64,000 bases of DNA, from positions 186,001-250,000 of the IMG/VR virus record IMGVR_UViG_3300042868_007959, one strand, 5' to 3'. This stretch comes from a virus. Of this stretch, positions 1-7,635 are shown in pieces. The notes under the pieces were generated by a model, which saw only the letters and a list, made by a program, of their open reading frames with translations, did not search any database and had not been told where the DNA came from. Positions within the stretch are counted from its first letter, which is position 1. Every line of letters starts with the position of its first letter. A program made the translations under genes and the position numbers.

Positions 1-86
1 TGAACATCTTGTATATCTTGAGTGGAAATACTTTCTATTAGAATATTTATATCTTCTATAGTTTTTAAATACTTATTTATATCCAT
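1..86 (-). CDS. Partial gene, probable tape measure protein N-terminus
   Basis: Only the first 28 codons lie in the window; the frame runs off the left edge. The start is the ATG at 86, reading MDINKYLKTIEDINILIESI and onward, a helical stretch without Cys or Pro. The gene follows the gp26-like gene and its overlapping downstream frame on the same strand. In contractile- and long-tailed phages the tail assembly chaperone pair is normally followed by the tape measure gene, so tape measure is the best positional guess. The visible sequence alone does not identify it. An AATATTTAT motif sits about 15 bases upstream (102-110). Confidence 0.5.
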   Translation of the reverse strand, partial: MDINKYLKTIEDINILIESISTQDIQDV

Positions 87-101
87 AACATATTTTTATA
101 T

Positions 102-110
102 ATAAATATT
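102..110 (-). promoter_or_regulatory. AATATTTAT late-type motif before the left-edge gene
   Basis: In gene direction the 123-87 gap reads GAATATTTATATATAAAAA before the ATG at 86. This is one of about 17 such motifs placed before transcription units in this window. Its promoter role is inferred from recurrence and position. Confidence 0.4.
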
Positions 111-122
111 CTATTTTTTAGT

Positions 123-353
123 TTATTCTTTTGGTATTAGATAATCTATATAATATTTACGCATATAAGTTGGCATAATCAGAATATCTGAATATGAAAA
201 ACCTCTATTAACTAAAAATAATATCTCCCTAAGAAGATATTGTTGATGGTTAGATGTCAGGCCAAAATAAATTTTTATTGATTCTAAGAAAGGTATTAAC
301 GGACTCTCCCCCCTGAGTCCTAGCAATGACATTAAAATTAATTCCTGGCTCAA
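123..353 (-). CDS. Small protein overlapping the gp26-like gene; possible frameshift extension
   Basis: A 76-residue frame begins inside the 3' end of the gp26-like gene and overlaps it by 104 bases in the other (+1/-2) frame. The C-terminal half (FSYSDILIMPTYMRKYYIDYL) looks like a real folded protein with a conserved Phe-Ser-Tyr, Met-Pro and Arg-Lys-Tyr-Tyr pattern. It may start independently at 353. It may instead be the C-terminal domain of a frameshifted gp26-like product: the overlap contains a run of six G (308-313) at which a -2 slip would join the frames into about 301 residues. This arrangement resembles G/GT tail assembly chaperones. The function is inferred from context. Confidence 0.6.
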   Translation of the reverse strand: MSQELILMSLLGLRGESPLIPFLESIKIYFGLTSNHQQYLLREILFLVNRGFSYSDILIMPTYMRKYYIDYLIPKE

Positions 354-1026
354 TCTCTAACAAATACTTATTAAGATTTCTAATATCCATGATAGGTAAC
401 GCTTTTAAAATATTGGATATTTTAATCTTATCTCTTTCACCGTCTATATCCATTATCGATCTTTCTAATCTTAAAGTTGTTTTAGTAGAAATTTCATTTT
501 TAGACCTTTCCATAATTTGTTGATCTAAAATTTCTATTTCTTCCTCATCTTTACCTGTCAATAATCTAAATTTTAAATTTTTATTTGATTTAGGAAGAAT
601 GAAATCAAATAACCCATTTTCGTCTGGTTTAACAGTTAATTTTTTTTGTTCTAAAGTAGATAAATCAACCTCCCCTTCTACCACCTTTTTAGAAAAAGGA
701 TCAATAATAGGTTGTATATATTTTTCACCAAATGCAGAAACTCTTAAGAAAATAATTATTGCCATTCTATCACCTTCCAAAAGTAACTTATGATCAAATC
801 CTAAATCTTTAACTTTTCTTTCTAATAAAACATCTATAAGTTTCCCACTAGCCAATATATTTGGTGATGTCAATATGTTCTCATCAAAAGCAGTTAAGTA
901 TTCTACTTTAATTTTATCTTTTTTATTTGGGTATAATAAACCTTGTGAAGGTAATTCTATTATATCGTAAGGTACCTTATAATCTTCAGGTACAAAGTTT
1001 GGGTCATTAAAGCTATTTTTATCCAT
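250..1026 (-). CDS. T4 gp26-like baseplate hub / tail assembly protein
   Basis: This 258-residue protein resembles the T4 baseplate (gp26) family: an N-terminal VPYDIIELPSQGLLYP segment, then YLTAFDENILTSPNIL and a helical C-terminal half. In T4, gp26 is needed for assembly of the baseplate hub beside the tape measure gene. T4 gp26 is about 208 residues, so this one is slightly longer. It lies upstream of an overlapping small frame and the probable tape measure gene, the usual order for tail assembly chaperones. The start is the ATG at 1026. A TAATATTTAC motif (1056-1064) lies about 30 bases upstream, overlapping the end of the preceding gene. The family assignment is by motif recognition without a search. 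Confidence 0.7.
   Translation of the reverse strand: MDKNSFNDPNFVPEDYKVPYDIIELPSQGLLYPNKKDKIKVEYLTAFDENILTSPNILASGKLIDVLLERKVKDLGFDHKLLLEGDRMAIIIFLRVSAFGEKYIQPIIDPFSKKVVEGEVDLSTLEQKKLTVKPDENGLFDFILPKSNKNLKFRLLTGKDEEEIEILDQQIMERSKNEISTKTTLRLERSIMDIDGERDKIKISNILKALPIMDIRNLNKYLLEIEPGINFNVIARTQGGESVNTFLRINKNLFWPDI
306..314 (-). promoter_or_regulatory. Candidate programmed frameshift site (G-run)
   Basis: On the coding (minus) strand the gp26-like frame reads CAG GGG GGA GAG. A glycyl-tRNA on GGA (codon 240) could re-pair two bases back on GGG, after which GAG AGT CCG is read in the downstream frame. A -1 slip would meet TAA four codons later, so -2 (or +1) is the productive shift. As I recall, phage Mu tail genes use a -2 shift at a similar G-run. 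No experiment supports this site. Confidence 0.45.
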
Positions 1027-1062
1027 ATTATAAAACTATTTATTAATTATTAAAAGTAAATA

Positions 1063-3231
1063 TTATACTATTTCTATTGGTTCAACAAGAACTTCTATTT
1101 TACCAAACATTTTATCTAATTCATTTTGATCGATAACTTTATTGGTATCTACATCATCATCAAAATCGTCTGGATCTACAATTATACCACCTTCTGATCC
1201 TGCATCAACTTCTCTTTTCTTATTCCAATACTCTGAACAAGTTTGATCTAATTTATTTTCTAAATCTACTAATTTCCCAACAGATAAAGGTTTCCCATCT
1301 ACACTTGTTTTAGGTAAAAATCCCGCTATTAATTCGTCAACTGTTGGGACTTTGGGGAATGCACCACCGACCAATGGGGTATTTCTTAAAAAATCACTTA
1401 TGTCTTTGAACCATTCATTATCTCTTTCTTTACCTTTAAATTGTTCATTAGTTTCTTTTTCAAAATTTTGTAAAGATTCCTTTAAGTATTTTATACGCTC
1501 TCTTAATTTTGTAGATTTACCTTCTTTATCATTACAAAAATCTTCAATTTCTTTTTGATTCCATGAGGCAATATTTACTATATTATTATATTCTACACTA
1601 AATTCTTCTAATGCCGTCATATATTCATCTTTTTTATTAAAAAAAGCGTCTACTTTTTGGTTACATTCACTTATACAACTATTAGTATTAGCATTACCAT
1701 AACCGAATTTACTTTCACATTTTGATCTACATCTAGCGTAACCAATTTTCCTTAAATTTTCTAAATCTCTTTTAACAGATTTCAGTGGTTCTACTACTAA
1801 AAATCCTAAAGGATGATACTTCCATAGTTTACTATTACCATAATCGGCACCTGCAGTCATTATTAAGGATTCTGAATCAGGTAAACTACCTCTTTGGGTT
1901 GATACATAAATTTCATTTAAACTAATTAAAGCGACTTGTTCTACCACAATTATTCTAAGGACATCTTCTATATTTTTCATTCTTTTACCTGACCAACCTT
2001 CAGCATTTTTAGGCATGTTATAGTCAACAAAACTAAATCTTTTATTACTATATAACTTTTTTCCTGAAGTAAGAAAACGAACCACTTTTAAACTTTCAGA
2101 TATTGTTGGGAATATATATCTAAAAGTTTGTCCTAGTTTATCGTTAATTTTACCCGCAAAATTATTTTTTGGGGTATTGTCTACAATTGTTTTTTGTATT
2201 ATTGGGTTTTCACCACTAGTTGGATCTACGTCAAAGTCTTTAATAGGACTCGATGGTGGAGTAACATCTATAGGTTTTAAATTTTTCTGACTAATTAAAT
2301 TTAAATTATCATCAAATATCAATTCAAACCCCTCAACAATATTAACACTTCTATAACCACCATTTGGTAATTTTACTATTAATACTTTCCCACCGTCAAT
2401 TTCTTTTGCTAATCCTTCAGGTGTAATACTTCTCCCTTTTCCGTCACCTAAATTTTTAAGTGCTCGTTCAATAGCATCTATTATTTCACCTTTTATTACA
2501 TCAGGATTACCATTCGCATTTATTTCATCTGTTGTTGCTTTAGTTGGTCCAGCAGAAGAACCACCATCAACACCATCATAATAGTCATTTACTTCCTTAC
2601 TAGCACTATTAGGATCATATGTATCATCTTTTTTAATATTATCACCTTCTATTTTATAAGTTTCTATTTTTTCTTTACCACCCACAGTCTCTACTTTATG
2701 AACAACATTTTCACCTGTATTAGATTTAGTAACTATGGTAGTTTTAGATTTAGTTTTTGGTGGTGTATATTTACCTTTACTTTCTTTCCATAAATCAAAT
2801 ACCATACCTCTTAAATCACCTTCAGCGGGTAAATCATTTATCACCTGTAAGATTAATTTATCATCCGCAGTTTTTAAGAATCCACTATCTGACCATTTTT
2901 TAAATGATAAAATTGCGTCATTTGCGTAATCCCAGTTAATGCCCATAGATCTCCATAAAGATTTATAGTCGTTTAAATGTCTAGCTAAATCATCAAAAGT
3001 ATTAATTTCGGCATTTAAAAAATTAGTTGCAAGTTTTGGGTCAACATTTTTAATAGCTTTTGCAACTGAAGAACTAGCCGTCTCTAATGCATCAGATAAT
3101 CTTCTACCAATACCTTGTTCAGTTAATAGTTTATTTTCTTTTAAATTACCATATAATCTTTCCTCAGTAAATAAAGATTTAATTCTCTTCATTTCTTCAT
3201 TTAAATTATTATATTTTTTTTTCATATTCAT
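1063..3231 (-). CDS. Tagged virion protein with SEQGIGRRL-type domain
   Basis: 722 residues. The N-terminus carries the recurrent tag (LNEEMKRIKSLFTEERLYGN), followed by LLTEQGIGRRL, where LLTE and LFTE fit the T4 prohead-protease site (L/I)xE. Residues about 38-165 are close to the N-terminal domain of the 998-residue protein at 7636-10632 (shared AKAIKNVDPKLATNFLN, DYKSLW, LPxEGDLRG, FDLWK), so the domain is duplicated. A Lys/Thr/Asp-rich linker follows. The C-terminal half has a small Cys cluster (CRSKCES, CISECNQ, about residues 500-525) and a helical region, ending in an acidic tail. No enzyme motif was found. I infer an internal capsid protein, perhaps injected. Confidence 0.65.
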   Translation of the reverse strand: MNMKKKYNNLNEEMKRIKSLFTEERLYGNLKENKLLTEQGIGRRLSDALETASSSVAKAIKNVDPKLATNFLNAEINTFDDLARHLNDYKSLWRSMGINWDYANDAILSFKKWSDSGFLKTADDKLILQVINDLPAEGDLRGMVFDLWKESKGKYTPPKTKSKTTIVTKSNTGENVVHKVETVGGKEKIETYKIEGDNIKKDDTYDPNSASKEVNDYYDGVDGGSSAGPTKATTDEINANGNPDVIKGEIIDAIERALKNLGDGKGRSITPEGLAKEIDGGKVLIVKLPNGGYRSVNIVEGFELIFDDNLNLISQKNLKPIDVTPPSSPIKDFDVDPTSGENPIIQKTIVDNTPKNNFAGKINDKLGQTFRYIFPTISESLKVVRFLTSGKKLYSNKRFSFVDYNMPKNAEGWSGKRMKNIEDVLRIIVVEQVALISLNEIYVSTQRGSLPDSESLIMTAGADYGNSKLWKYHPLGFLVVEPLKSVKRDLENLRKIGYARCRSKCESKFGYGNANTNSCISECNQKVDAFFNKKDEYMTALEEFSVEYNNIVNIASWNQKEIEDFCNDKEGKSTKLRERIKYLKESLQNFEKETNEQFKGKERDNEWFKDISDFLRNTPLVGGAFPKVPTVDELIAGFLPKTSVDGKPLSVGKLVDLENKLDQTCSEYWNKKREVDAGSEGGIIVDPDDFDDDVDTNKVIDQNELDKMFGKIEVLVEPIEIV

Positions 3232-3241
3232 ATATTTTATG

Positions 3242-3925
3242 TTAATGTTGTAATAATTTTAATATTTCTGTTTTATCCATACCCTTATTGAGAACATTAC
3301 CATTAACAATATTACTACTATTTAGATAATAAGTAAGGACATCACCAAATTTTAATACACCTGAAGGTATATTCATAGAACTAGATTCACTACTACTAAT
3401 TGTCACATCTACTAAACTACCTGAACCATCTTTCTTTTTAAATGGTGAATTTTCCCAATCAGAGCTACCTCCTTTAAAAACACCTACATATTTAAAGGTA
3501 GAGGTTCCGCCTTTTATTTTGATGTCGGTACCATCACATTCGTATTTTGATCGGTACATTAATTTTTTACTACCATTTTCTGGATTTAATAAAAAAGTTA
3601 ATATTAATTGATTATCGGAATAAAATGTTAAATGAAAAGTAGGTATACCACTTGTTTTATAATTACTTTTAGCCAATACGAAACAATCTTCTACAGTATT
3701 ACCAGCAGAAGCAACAGATATTCTACCACTTACATCTGATAAAGCTTGTTTTGTACATTTTATATTGTCGTTACTATCACATATATTTTCAGATTCAGTA
3801 GGATTAAAAACTTTATATCCATTAGATTCTAAATCTTCCTCACATTGTTCTAAATCTCCACCACATTGTTCTTTAAGCAACATTAAAGTTTTAATTCTAT
3901 TTAATTGCTCCGTTAAGTTCTTCAT
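3242..3925 (-). CDS. Tagged virion protein, unknown function
   Basis: 227 residues starting MKNLTEQLNRIKTLMLLKEQ, the clearest short form of the shared tag; LLKE followed by Q fits the (L/I)xE cleavage pattern. Six Cys occur in the first 60 residues after the tag (CGGDLEQCEED, ENICDSNDNIKC), followed by a Ser/Gly-rich beta-type body (VSGRISVASAGNTVEDCFV, LTFYSDNQLILTF). The gene sits between two other tagged genes and its 5' end overlaps the 62-residue coiled-coil gene by 29 bases, so the two are probably translationally coupled. No family recognised. Confidence 0.55.
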   Translation of the reverse strand: MKNLTEQLNRIKTLMLLKEQCGGDLEQCEEDLESNGYKVFNPTESENICDSNDNIKCTKQALSDVSGRISVASAGNTVEDCFVLAKSNYKTSGIPTFHLTFYSDNQLILTFLLNPENGSKKLMYRSKYECDGTDIKIKGGTSTFKYVGVFKGGSSDWENSPFKKKDGSGSLVDVTISSSESSSMNIPSGVLKFGDVLTYYLNSSNIVNGNVLNKGMDKTEILKLLQH

Positions 3926-4085
3926 TAAATATTTTTTTTAATTCTTCTTTATATAATTGTATTTCTTCTTGTAAGATTTCAATACTCTCTTTATCATTTA
4001 TATTATAAATATTAAATAAATTATTAATTTCATCTAATCTATTTTTTATAATATCTATTCTTTCTTGTATTTCTAAAACTATCAT
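3897..4085 (-). CDS. Small coiled-coil protein
   Basis: 62 residues, almost entirely charged helix with heptad-like spacing (IQERIDIIKNRLDEINNLF, then IEILQEEIQLYKEELKKIF). The start overlaps the stop of the 612-residue gene by four bases (ATGA type), and its end overlaps the next gene by 29 bases. Such tight coupling on both sides supports a genuine gene in the operon. It could be an assembly partner or chaperone of a neighbouring tagged protein; this is a guess from size and context. Confidence 0.55.
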   Translation of the reverse strand: MIVLEIQERIDIIKNRLDEINNLFNIYNINDKESIEILQEEIQLYKEELKKIFNEELNGAIK

Positions 4086-5920
4086 TTTTGATTTTTTAAA
4101 TAATCCTCTTGTTGTTGATTTAATAAATCTATTGCATCCGATCCTTTTTTACCGTCATCTACACCAGACACTGCATCCATCTCTTCTTTATTATCAACGT
4201 ATCTAACATTATCTTTTCTATTCTTTTCATCGGTAGGTGCCATTTCTATATTAGATACTTCTTTACCACTTATACTTTTATTCATTAAATCAGAAGTTTG
4301 TGTAGATAACCAATCCTTAAATTTTTTAGTTTGAAATTTAGGGTTATTTAGTAACCACTCTCTTGATTTTTTTATATCGTCTTCAGTTGGTATTTCTTCA
4401 CTTTTTGTCCAAGGTCTCCATCCTTTAGTATAAGCGTTATTAAGTAATGTATTATCTGTAATTGATCCATCAGAAAGAAATATTTCTTTAGTAGACTTCC
4501 AGTCATAACCATCATTTTTAATATTAGTTTGCACAGTTGGTTTAAGAGAATGTTGTACTAAATTAATTTTATCCGATAACCATTTAGCTACTTCAGGTTC
4601 ACTTAAAACCTCTGATAATATAACATACATACCTAACTCTTGTAAAGCTTCTTTTCCTGCAATAGTTTTCATATACGCATTTAATGATGTAACTACATCA
4701 CCATTATTTTGTAAAACTAAATTTTTAAAGTTTTTATTTTTTGAAACTGTAAGTAAGTTAGCCCTACCTACCCTACTTTCTATTTTTGTTAATGCGTCAC
4801 TGTAAATTTTTGCAGATTTAGGATCAATTTTAGCAAAATTATTAATTATATCGTGTCCGACTAATATCTCAGATTGATTAAGTCCGTATTTATCTGCAGT
4901 TTCTTTATAAATTTTTACTAATTTTTGATTTTTTACATCGGTTGATACATTTTTTAAAAGAGGTAATTCATTATCAACCCTTTTAATTACATCATCCGCA
5001 TACTTATAAACTTTAATATTTGCACTACCTTTAGTCAATATTCTATTAGTTTGACTAACACCTCCTCCTAAAAATCCACCAAAAAGTGTTAACCCACCAG
5101 CGAGTATAGCGGCATCTCTTTCTTCTTTTGTTTTCGCATTAAAAGCCTCGACACCATATGTAGAAGCATTCGCAAAATCTATTCCCGCACTTAACGCTAA
5201 CCCAACTCCTGGTATTGCTAGTACTGCAATAGAAGCGATATCCAAAGCACAATGATAGTCACTAAAACAATCCCCAATATACTCCCATACACTGGTAGAT
5301 TTTTCATATTGATTTAAAGTTCCCTTATTGTATGAAATATCATAACTAGCAATTTTTTGTATTCTGTTTTTTATTTGACTGTAATTATCTGACCCAAAAT
5401 ACTTAGTAAAAAAGTTCCACCAACCTTCAGGAAAATAAGACGACCTCCAAGCATTTTTATCATACTTAAAAGTTGCTTCTAATTCTTTTTGAATTTTTCC
5501 CCACTGAAAATAAATAGTATCATTATTTGCGATATCAGATGCTCTCTGTTTACCTATCATTTTATCCGATATTTGATCAGCCAAATCACTGAAATCTTTT
5601 GCAACATATAGTCCACCTCCCGCTGCCACATTACATGTACCTAATTCCGCTTTTGAAATACAAACATCATACATACCTTTGGTACCTGTAATTACTTTTT
5701 CAGCGATATAAACATTATTTAATTCCTTTATAGCATTTAATGCTGATTGAGCAAAAACATGATTGGCAGACAATGAACCACCTATTAAATAATTGGGCCA
5801 ACCATTACTTCTTAAAAAATTTTTAGTAGATTCAACCTCATTACTAATAGATGATTTAGTTTCTTCTTTTAAAAATATTCTTTTATATTGATTTTCCGTT
5901 ATGAAAATTTTTTTTTTCAT
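4082..5920 (-). CDS. Tagged virion protein with pre-toxin-like hydrophobic region
   Basis: 612 residues. The N-terminus (FITENQYKRIFLKEE) is a variant of the shared tag with FLKE as the likely cleavage point. Residues about 225-295 form a hydrophobic Gly/Ala-rich stretch (CALDIASIAVLAIPGVGLAL, then ILAGGLTLFGGFLGGG), which recalls the pre-toxin regions that precede toxin domains in bacterial polymorphic toxins and could insert in a membrane. The middle is helical (KYADDVIKRVDNELPLL, AETADKYGLNQ-like segments). The C-terminus is hydrophilic with repeated Lys/Asp. No catalytic motif was identified. I infer a head-packaged protein that may cross or perturb the host membrane on infection. Confidence 0.55.
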   Translation of the reverse strand: MKKKIFITENQYKRIFLKEETKSSISNEVESTKNFLRSNGWPNYLIGGSLSANHVFAQSALNAIKELNNVYIAEKVITGTKGMYDVCISKAELGTCNVAAGGGLYVAKDFSDLADQISDKMIGKQRASDIANNDTIYFQWGKIQKELEATFKYDKNAWRSSYFPEGWWNFFTKYFGSDNYSQIKNRIQKIASYDISYNKGTLNQYEKSTSVWEYIGDCFSDYHCALDIASIAVLAIPGVGLALSAGIDFANASTYGVEAFNAKTKEERDAAILAGGLTLFGGFLGGGVSQTNRILTKGSANIKVYKYADDVIKRVDNELPLLKNVSTDVKNQKLVKIYKETADKYGLNQSEILVGHDIINNFAKIDPKSAKIYSDALTKIESRVGRANLLTVSKNKNFKNLVLQNNGDVVTSLNAYMKTIAGKEALQELGMYVILSEVLSEPEVAKWLSDKINLVQHSLKPTVQTNIKNDGYDWKSTKEIFLSDGSITDNTLLNNAYTKGWRPWTKSEEIPTEDDIKKSREWLLNNPKFQTKKFKDWLSTQTSDLMNKSISGKEVSNIEMAPTDEKNRKDNVRYVDNKEEMDAVSGVDDGKKGSDAIDLLNQQQEDYLKNQK

Positions 5921-5931
5921 ATTACTATTAG

Positions 5932-6972
5932 TTATTTAACTTTTGGTTCGACTCTAAATGTACAATCATTAAGATTATTATCTGCATCTATAATTGTAAT
6001 ATTATGTTCCGATGGTTTTAAATTTAATGTAGTATATACCGCATTAAGTGAATCTGATCTAAAACTAATTTTTATTTTCCCGTTTTGAGGATTTTCTTTT
6101 TTCTGCATAAAAGTATAACCTCTTTCACCATTAAATTTATATTGGTTTCCTGTAATTTTCTTTATTTTACCAATTACCCTACCTCTAGTATCTTTGACAT
6201 CATATTTTTGACCTTCTACTCCTTTTGAAACTGAGGCTTCCCCACTTCTATAATCAGATATATATTTATTCTCCTCAAATGAAGATATCATAGTCATAAG
6301 TTTTTCATTACCCTCAAATTTATTATAGAAATTAGCCATACATCTCTCTACAGTTTTATATGCATCTGGATCAAACCCAAATTCTTCTAAATCTCCAGGA
6401 CCAGCCCCTTTAGACCAAGCTTTATACATTGCTTTAAGATGTTCTTTACAACTATCTATATTATTGCTAATATCTTTTCTATCTACTTTTACGTCAGTTT
6501 TAATATCTTTTTTGATACCTTTACCTTCTTTTTTGGACATAAACTGTAATTCCGCATCTTTTGTAATATAAATTTCTACGGGTGTACCACTATCATCATT
6601 AACTCTTTTTTTAACATAATACATATCTTTACCTGGTTTTGGTCTAGATACTGTCCCTAACTTCAATTTAATGTCAACAAATGACATTCTTTTCACATAA
6701 GTCTTTCCACCAATAACTTTTTGTTCATAGAAATCTAATGAATCACTTTCACTCCCTTCTATTTCTTTTTTCTTTTCATCTGTTAATTCAACAAATCCTT
6801 CAGGAATGTTCGGATTAGGTTTACCATCATCCTTTTTACCATCATCCTTCTTATCATCATCAACTGGTTTATCATCCTCACCTTCTACTAAATTCCCAAA
6901 CAATCTCTCTTCAGTAAATAAAGATTTCATTCTCAGTATTTGTTCATTTAAATTTAAAATATTTTTTCCCAT
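5932..6972 (-). CDS. Tagged virion protein with acidic linker
   Basis: 346 residues. The N-terminus LNEQILRMKSLFTEERLFGN matches the tag of the 722-residue protein almost residue for residue. It is followed by a low-complexity Asp/Lys linker (about residues 34-52) and then a mixed alpha/beta body (YEQKVIGGKTYVKRMSF, YVKKRVNDDSGTPVEIYI). The C-terminal part is beta-rich (GRVIGKIKKITGNQYKFNG). No known domain recognised. It is the first gene of the tagged group in transcription order, preceded by an AATATTTATT motif at 7005-7013. Confidence 0.55.
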   Translation of the reverse strand: MGKNILNLNEQILRMKSLFTEERLFGNLVEGEDDKPVDDDKKDDGKKDDGKPNPNIPEGFVELTDEKKKEIEGSESDSLDFYEQKVIGGKTYVKRMSFVDIKLKLGTVSRPKPGKDMYYVKKRVNDDSGTPVEIYITKDAELQFMSKKEGKGIKKDIKTDVKVDRKDISNNIDSCKEHLKAMYKAWSKGAGPGDLEEFGFDPDAYKTVERCMANFYNKFEGNEKLMTMISSFEENKYISDYRSGEASVSKGVEGQKYDVKDTRGRVIGKIKKITGNQYKFNGERGYTFMQKKENPQNGKIKISFRSDSLNAVYTTLNLKPSEHNITIIDADNNLNDCTFRVEPKVK

Positions 6973-7004
6973 AATTTTTCTATTATATACAATTATTCTA
7001 ATAA

Positions 7005-7013
7005 ATAAATATT
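7005..7013 (-). promoter_or_regulatory. AATATTTAT late-type motif before tagged-protein operon
   Basis: In gene direction: CTAATATTTATTTATTAG, about 32 bases before the ATG at 6972. It lies between the tail tube terminator and the start, as expected for a promoter of the following operon. Confidence 0.45.
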
Positions 7014-7027
7014 AGATAAAAATAAAA

Positions 7028-7049
7028 AATCCCACCTAAAGATGGGATT
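7028..7049 (-). terminator. Rho-independent terminator after tail tube gene
   Basis: On the minus strand AATCCCA pairs with TGGGATT around an 8-base loop, and the hairpin is followed by TTTTTTATTTTT. It lies 27 bases beyond the tail tube stop codon. Confidence 0.8.
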
Positions 7050-7075
7050 AATTAAAATATATGTCATTCTAAAAA

Positions 7076-7564
7076 TTAGAATACACTTATTGCTCTATCA
7101 AAACGAAGTGTTGCAGTAATATCTGCCAAATCAGAAGATGAATAATCTAATGACCCAAAGTCCACATCGTTTAATTGTGTCCCTTGTAAAATCCATTTTT
7201 GAACCACTACACCTGTTGGGTCTAACATCTCTAACTCTATGTCTTTCTTATAACCTGCAGCATAACCTTGTCTACCTGTTACAGATTCAGAGTGTAAACG
7301 AACCCACTCCATTAACGCCTGAGTCGCAGAAGGACCAATAGGGTCTCTAAAAGTTACAGAGATTGATTCCCAGTTAAATCTACCAATTACATATGTAGAA
7401 GTATTTAAAAAAGGTATCTCCACCTCTTGACTCGTATATTTTGGTCGGCTAGTTGTAGATACCCACCATTCTTGAATTCCCAATTCATCTGGAAATCTCA
7501 AAATAAACCTATTCTTTCTTAGCGGTTCGTAAGGAACAGGCATTCTCATTAATAAATCAGCCAT
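7076..7564 (-). CDS. Tail tube protein (T4 gp19-like)
   Basis: 162 residues, the usual size of T4-type tail tube subunits (T4 gp19 is 163). Typical features are the N-terminal RKNRFILRFPDELGIQEWWV, the VEIPFLNTSTYVIGRFNWESISVTFRDPIGPS region, the HSESVTGRQGYAAGYKKDIEL segment and the C-terminal LDYSSSDLADITATLRFDRA. Hexameric rings of this protein form the inner tail tube inside the contractile sheath. It is a single-gene unit with its own upstream motif (7611-7619) and a strong terminator, which fits a high-copy structural protein. Confidence 0.9.
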   Translation of the reverse strand: MADLLMRMPVPYEPLRKNRFILRFPDELGIQEWWVSTTSRPKYTSQEVEIPFLNTSTYVIGRFNWESISVTFRDPIGPSATQALMEWVRLHSESVTGRQGYAAGYKKDIELEMLDPTGVVVQKWILQGTQLNDVDFGSLDYSSSDLADITATLRFDRAISVF

Positions 7565-7610
7565 CTTAATTTTTTTTTAATTTTTTTTTATTAGTTGTAT
7601 TATTTATTAT

Positions 7611-7619
7611 ATAAATATT
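7611..7619 (-). promoter_or_regulatory. AATATTTATA late-type motif before tail tube gene
   Basis: In gene direction: TTCAATATTTATATAATAAA, about 46 bases upstream of the tail tube ATG, followed by an A-rich leader with no Shine-Dalgarno sequence. Confidence 0.5.
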
Positions 7620-7635
7620 GAATTTTTAGAAAAAT

